From Nostoc sp. FACHB-892 (GTDB lineage: Bacteria > Cyanobacteriota > Cyanobacteriia > Cyanobacteriales > Nostocaceae): 64,000 bases of DNA. Below are positions 61,630-64,000 of the stretch, piece by piece (positions within the stretch are counted from its first letter, which is position 1; each line of letters opens with the position of its first letter). Position numbers and translations under genes: made by a program. The notes under the pieces are model-generated. The model did no database searches. It was not told where the DNA came from and saw nothing but the letters and a program-made list of their open reading frames with translations. The DNA is taken from the NCBI RefSeq assembly GCF_014698795.1, contig NZ_JACJTR010000020.1, forward strand, positions 1 through 64,000, given 5' to 3'.

Positions 61630-62388
61630 ATGATGGAATTTTCCTCTTCATCCGATACCTGCCAGCACACCCCAGCAAATAATCAGGTGACTGGTACTAT
61701 CTCAAGGGTTTCTCCTTGGTTAAGTCCTCTAGCATATTTATTAGGTCGTCACTGCCTATTACCATTATTCTTTGGACAAATTAGAATAACCGGACAAAAA
61801 AATATCCCTACAACTGGGCCTGTGATTCTCGCGCCTACTCATCGGGCGCGTTGGGATGCATTGCTCGTACCCTACGCTACTGCTGATTGTCGAGGAGAAC
61901 AAGACCTGCGGTTTATGGTAACTGTTGACGAATGCCAAGGTTTGCAAGGCTGGTTCGTCAAACGTTTGGGGGGGTTTCCTGTAAATTCTAAGCATCCGTC
62001 AATCCGCACGCTGCGGCATGGAGTTGAGCTACTTCAGCAGAAAAAAACCTTGGTGATCTTTCCAGAAGGTAATATTTTTCGTGATGGCCAAGTTCACCAG
62101 TTGAAGCCGGGAATTGCTCGTCTTGCCTTGAGTGCTGAATCTAGTTATTCCGCGCTAGGGGTAAAAATTATACCCGTAGGCATTAACTATAGCCAACCTT
62201 ATCCAAATTGGGGTACAGATGTGAGTGTTGACATTGGCTCCCCAATCAGAGTAGCGGATTACATGAGTGGCTGTATAAAACAAGATGCCAAAAGTATCAC
62301 AACTGATTTAGCAAAGGCACTACAACACTTAAGCCATCAAGAAAGAAAAATTACTAATCGCGCATTTGCAGAAATTACTAATTCTTGA
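61630..62388 (+). CDS. plsC: 1-acyl-sn-glycerol-3-phosphate acyltransferase
   Basis: 252 residues of the PlsC family: catalytic HRARWD (H-x4-D) in LAPTHRARWDALLVPY, KRLGGFPVNSKHPSIRTL, and acyl-acceptor-binding FPEGNIFRDG. Makes phosphatidic acid. The N-terminal 30 residues are poorly conserved. Two-ATG start; the second (61633) is equally possible. Confidence 0.9.
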   Translation: MMEFSSSSDTCQHTPANNQVTGTISRVSPWLSPLAYLLGRHCLLPLFFGQIRITGQKNIPTTGPVILAPTHRARWDALLVPYATADCRGEQDLRFMVTVDECQGLQGWFVKRLGGFPVNSKHPSIRTLRHGVELLQQKKTLVIFPEGNIFRDGQVHQLKPGIARLALSAESSYSALGVKIIPVGINYSQPYPNWGTDVSVDIGSPIRVADYMSGCIKQDAKSITTDLAKALQHLSHQERKITNRAFAEITNS

Positions 62389-63028
62389 TCTCGTAAAGCG
62401 TCAAGAGTTCTAAGACTGGCTCTTAAGCATTGGTCATTAATCGTGCATGATTAAGAAACTGCACATTTTCAAGGTTTGACACGAATTGCTAACTGTTATA
62501 TTCATCCTGAGTAAGTCACAAAAGATTAGTGCTATTTTGCAACCTTTGAGGATGTATATGATGTATATATAGATTACCCTCTATTAACAGGATATTCAGC
62601 CAAATTGGCATTTTTTTGAGCGAATAGCTAATAATTGTCGTAAACGTGACGCAGTGCTTTGGGAAGATTCTCGTACCAAATATCTTACTTAAGCTGAGAT
62701 AATTATTGGGGAAGTCGGTAGCGGGACGGATGGTGAAGCAGCCTAAAACTTGTTCTCAAATCAACTTTTCGCCAGCGCCTTGTCAAACTACTCCCAAAGT
62801 GCTTGCTGGTAAACCGATGATTAAAAAATCAGAGGAACTAACGCGATCGCTCATAGCGACGATTTTAGTTAATTAGTATACAGGGGCAATGGGAACTCTA
62901 TTAAACCGATTTTCAGTCTAAATCAAAGAAACTTAGAATGCAGCTTTGCTTTGTCCAAGACCAAAACAGAGTTAAGATACCCGAAGTTTCCATAAATTTT
63001 CTGTATAGTTGTTGAACTAATTGACCCC
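62389..63028. other. Intergenic region with decayed coding sequence
   Basis: No intact gene. The central part (62588-62876) looks like coding remnants in two frames, listed separately. The rest is AT-rich. Confidence 0.55.
62588..62876 (+). pseudogene. Decayed open reading frame in two frames
   Basis: From 62588 the frame reads QDIQPNWHFFERIANNCRKR, then DAVLWEDSRTKYLT, an in-frame TAA, AEIIIGEVGSGTDGEAA and stop at 62744-62746. A second frame from 62730 continues MVKQPKTCSQINFSPAPCQT, TPKVLAGKPMIKKSEELTRS and stops at 62876. Both pieces read like protein, so a nonsense change and a frameshift in one former gene fit. The first part faintly recalls adenylation-domain openings (LWEDSRTKYLT, like LTYAEL), but the family is not established. 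Confidence 0.4.
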
Positions 63029-63634
63029 ATGAACACTGCTGTCGCTGTTACCTTGATGCGTCGTACCTTTTTATCAGTCATAGCAGTCCTCAGCCTGCTA
63101 TCACCTGTGAATGCTCAGGTATCACAGTTACCAGGCACTAATAGCCCACAACCCATTGATCCCAACGCTCCCAATAATCTTCGCCCCATAACCCAAAGTA
63201 ACAGCCTTTTGAGCATTGAAGGGGGCGATCGCCTCGTGAAAGAGGCAGAACAATCCGTTTCTGCTCAAAACTACCCCTTAGCTGCCAAGAAACTGCAAGA
63301 AGCACGTCAGGTTTATAATCAGCTATCTAATTTTTATCAAGAGTTAAATTCTAGCTTTTCGGGAATTGACAATAGAGTTTCTGATTCTCAGCGTCAAAAA
63401 GCTCTATTAACAGCCCAAAAGCGAGATGAAGCCACCTTTCAGCTAGCATTAGTACATCGGGCACAAAATCAGCCAGAATTAGCTGTGCCGTTGTTGATTC
63501 AAATAATTAAGAGTCAAAACCCAACACGGGATTTAGGCAAAAAAGCTTATCAACAGTTGTTTGAGTTAGGTTTTGTTGATTCTCCCTTTCCTACAGCAGG
63601 TGGTAGTTCATCTTCCTCATCCCCAAAAAAATAA
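63029..63634 (+). CDS. Exported TPR-like helical protein
   Basis: 201 residues with a signal peptide (LSVIAVLSLLSPVNAQ), then a Pro/Asn/Ser-rich linker and a helical part (LVKEAEQSVSAQNYPLAAKK, QKALLTAQKRDEATFQLALV, AVPLLIQIIKSQNPTRDLGK) with TPR-like spacing. It ends in a poly-Ser tail. Periplasmic. From memory widely conserved in cyanobacteria. Located before bolA. Confidence 0.8.
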   Translation: MNTAVAVTLMRRTFLSVIAVLSLLSPVNAQVSQLPGTNSPQPIDPNAPNNLRPITQSNSLLSIEGGDRLVKEAEQSVSAQNYPLAAKKLQEARQVYNQLSNFYQELNSSFSGIDNRVSDSQRQKALLTAQKRDEATFQLALVHRAQNQPELAVPLLIQIIKSQNPTRDLGKKAYQQLFELGFVDSPFPTAGGSSSSSSPKK

Positions 63635-63657
63635 ATCTTTCTTGTCTGTTTTTCTCC

Positions 63658-63700
63658 ATCTCCCTCATCTCCCCCATCTCCCCCATCTCCCCCTCCCTCT
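63658..63700 (+). repeat. CATCTCCC-type repeats after the TPR-like gene
   Basis: About five copies of catctccc/ccatctcc between 63658 and 63700; the same class of short tandem repeat as elsewhere in the window. Confidence 0.8.
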
Positions 63701-63883
63701 GAGCAGCAGCTTGAGAACATCTCCAGTGCTAGGATAGGATTATCTACCGTAGCTTTGAGCTAGCGTCCTCAAAAATCCACCTCAGAGGTGCGTTTATTTC
63801 TAGCCTTGCCAAAACCTGAACTTGGCACAGGCATTGCTCCATATCTGTTAATAATAGAAAAGTAAGTTTTTTCAGGAATAGCG

Positions 63884-64000
63884 ATGATTAGTCCGCAGCA
63901 GGTTGAGGCAATGATCAAGGCGGAACTGCCAGACGCTCAGGTTCAGGTGCAAGACTTGACTGGTGGCGGTGACCACTATCAGGTAACAGTAGTTTCATCG
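63884..64000 (+). CDS. BolA-family protein, N-terminal part (runs off the window)
   Basis: The first 39 codons read MISPQQVEAMIKAELPDAQV, QDLTGGGDHYQVTVVSS, the BolA/IbaG opening with the GGxHY segment. BolA proteins pair with monothiol glutaredoxins in iron-sulfur handling. In cyanobacteria a grxD usually follows, beyond the window. Confidence 0.9.
   Translation, partial: MISPQQVEAMIKAELPDAQVQVQDLTGGGDHYQVTVVSS

Noticed and set aside
1..64000. CRISPR arrays, rRNA or tRNA genes
   Set aside because: No regularly spaced 25-40-bp repeats with unique spacers, and no rRNA or tRNA-like sequences were seen on reading; heptad arrays are contiguous tandem repeats.

Overview
The window looks like chromosome of a filamentous, probably heterocyst-forming cyanobacterium of the Nostoc/Anabaena group. 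The evidence is the photosynthesis gene set (psaE, psb28, ndhO, phylloquinone genes menD and menB, a fibrillin/PAP protein, a cyanobacterial-type class II FBPase/SBPase and a Vipp1 protein), very frequent GCGATCGC (HIP1) sites, and many heptanucleotide tandem repeats (CCCCATT, GTTAGGA, CTCCTAA types) typical of Nostoc intergenic DNA. No rRNA, tRNA or CRISPR array was seen. Assignments are by reading the sequence; no database search was possible.

Layout. 0-6 kb: 5' end of an IS630-like transposase, folB, menD and menB, with an AlkB-like dioxygenase and an Rpn-type nuclease gene lying between the two men genes on the other strand. 6-14 kb: dciA-like gene, a proline-rich SPOR-like membrane protein, two PspA/Vipp1 paralogues in tandem, a thioredoxin, a class I/II aminotransferase, a PEP-CTERM protein. 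14-23 kb: a single-domain response regulator, a 59-aa gene, uvrC, a stand-alone vMAP-type N-terminal domain, a cassette of small secreted proteins with a tandem paralogue pair, a decayed partial copy of rlmN carrying a 66-bp inverted-repeat insertion, a 59-aa zinc ribbon and a Gln-rich exported protein. 23-33 kb: rlmN, MIF-like tautomerase, cobM with a cobalamin-riboswitch-like leader, lgt, coaD overlapping a coiled-coil gene, tldE/tldD and cysS. 33-44 kb: His-rich COG0523 GTPase, dtd, psb28, moaB, a diguanylate cyclase with an ethylene-receptor-like membrane domain, mraY, DUF3134, fibrillin, psaE, mutM, ndhO, mdh, a 20-residue-repeat protein and a lipoprotein.

44.6-55.6 kb is the most accessory-like part. 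It holds a compact three-gene module (winged-helix-like protein, P-loop ATPase, and a PD-(D/E)XK-type nuclease with a DUF1802-like N-terminus) that I consider the best candidate for an undescribed, possibly defensive, system. It is followed by a small-protein/aspartic-protease pair, pgi, a RelE-type toxin-antitoxin pair, two genes of a branched-chain amino-acid ABC transporter and two Uma2-family genes.

55.8-64 kb returns to housekeeping: HIT protein with its ArsR-DUF2087 regulator (perfect palindrome at the start), hemA, glpX, a DUF981 membrane protein, grxC, tadA, plsC, a decayed ORF, a secreted TPR-like protein and the 5' end of a bolA gene.

A recurring theme is heptanucleotide repeats spreading into genes: in-frame repeat insertions are visible inside MenD, the aminotransferase and CysS, and a repeat array supplies the stop codon of mutM.
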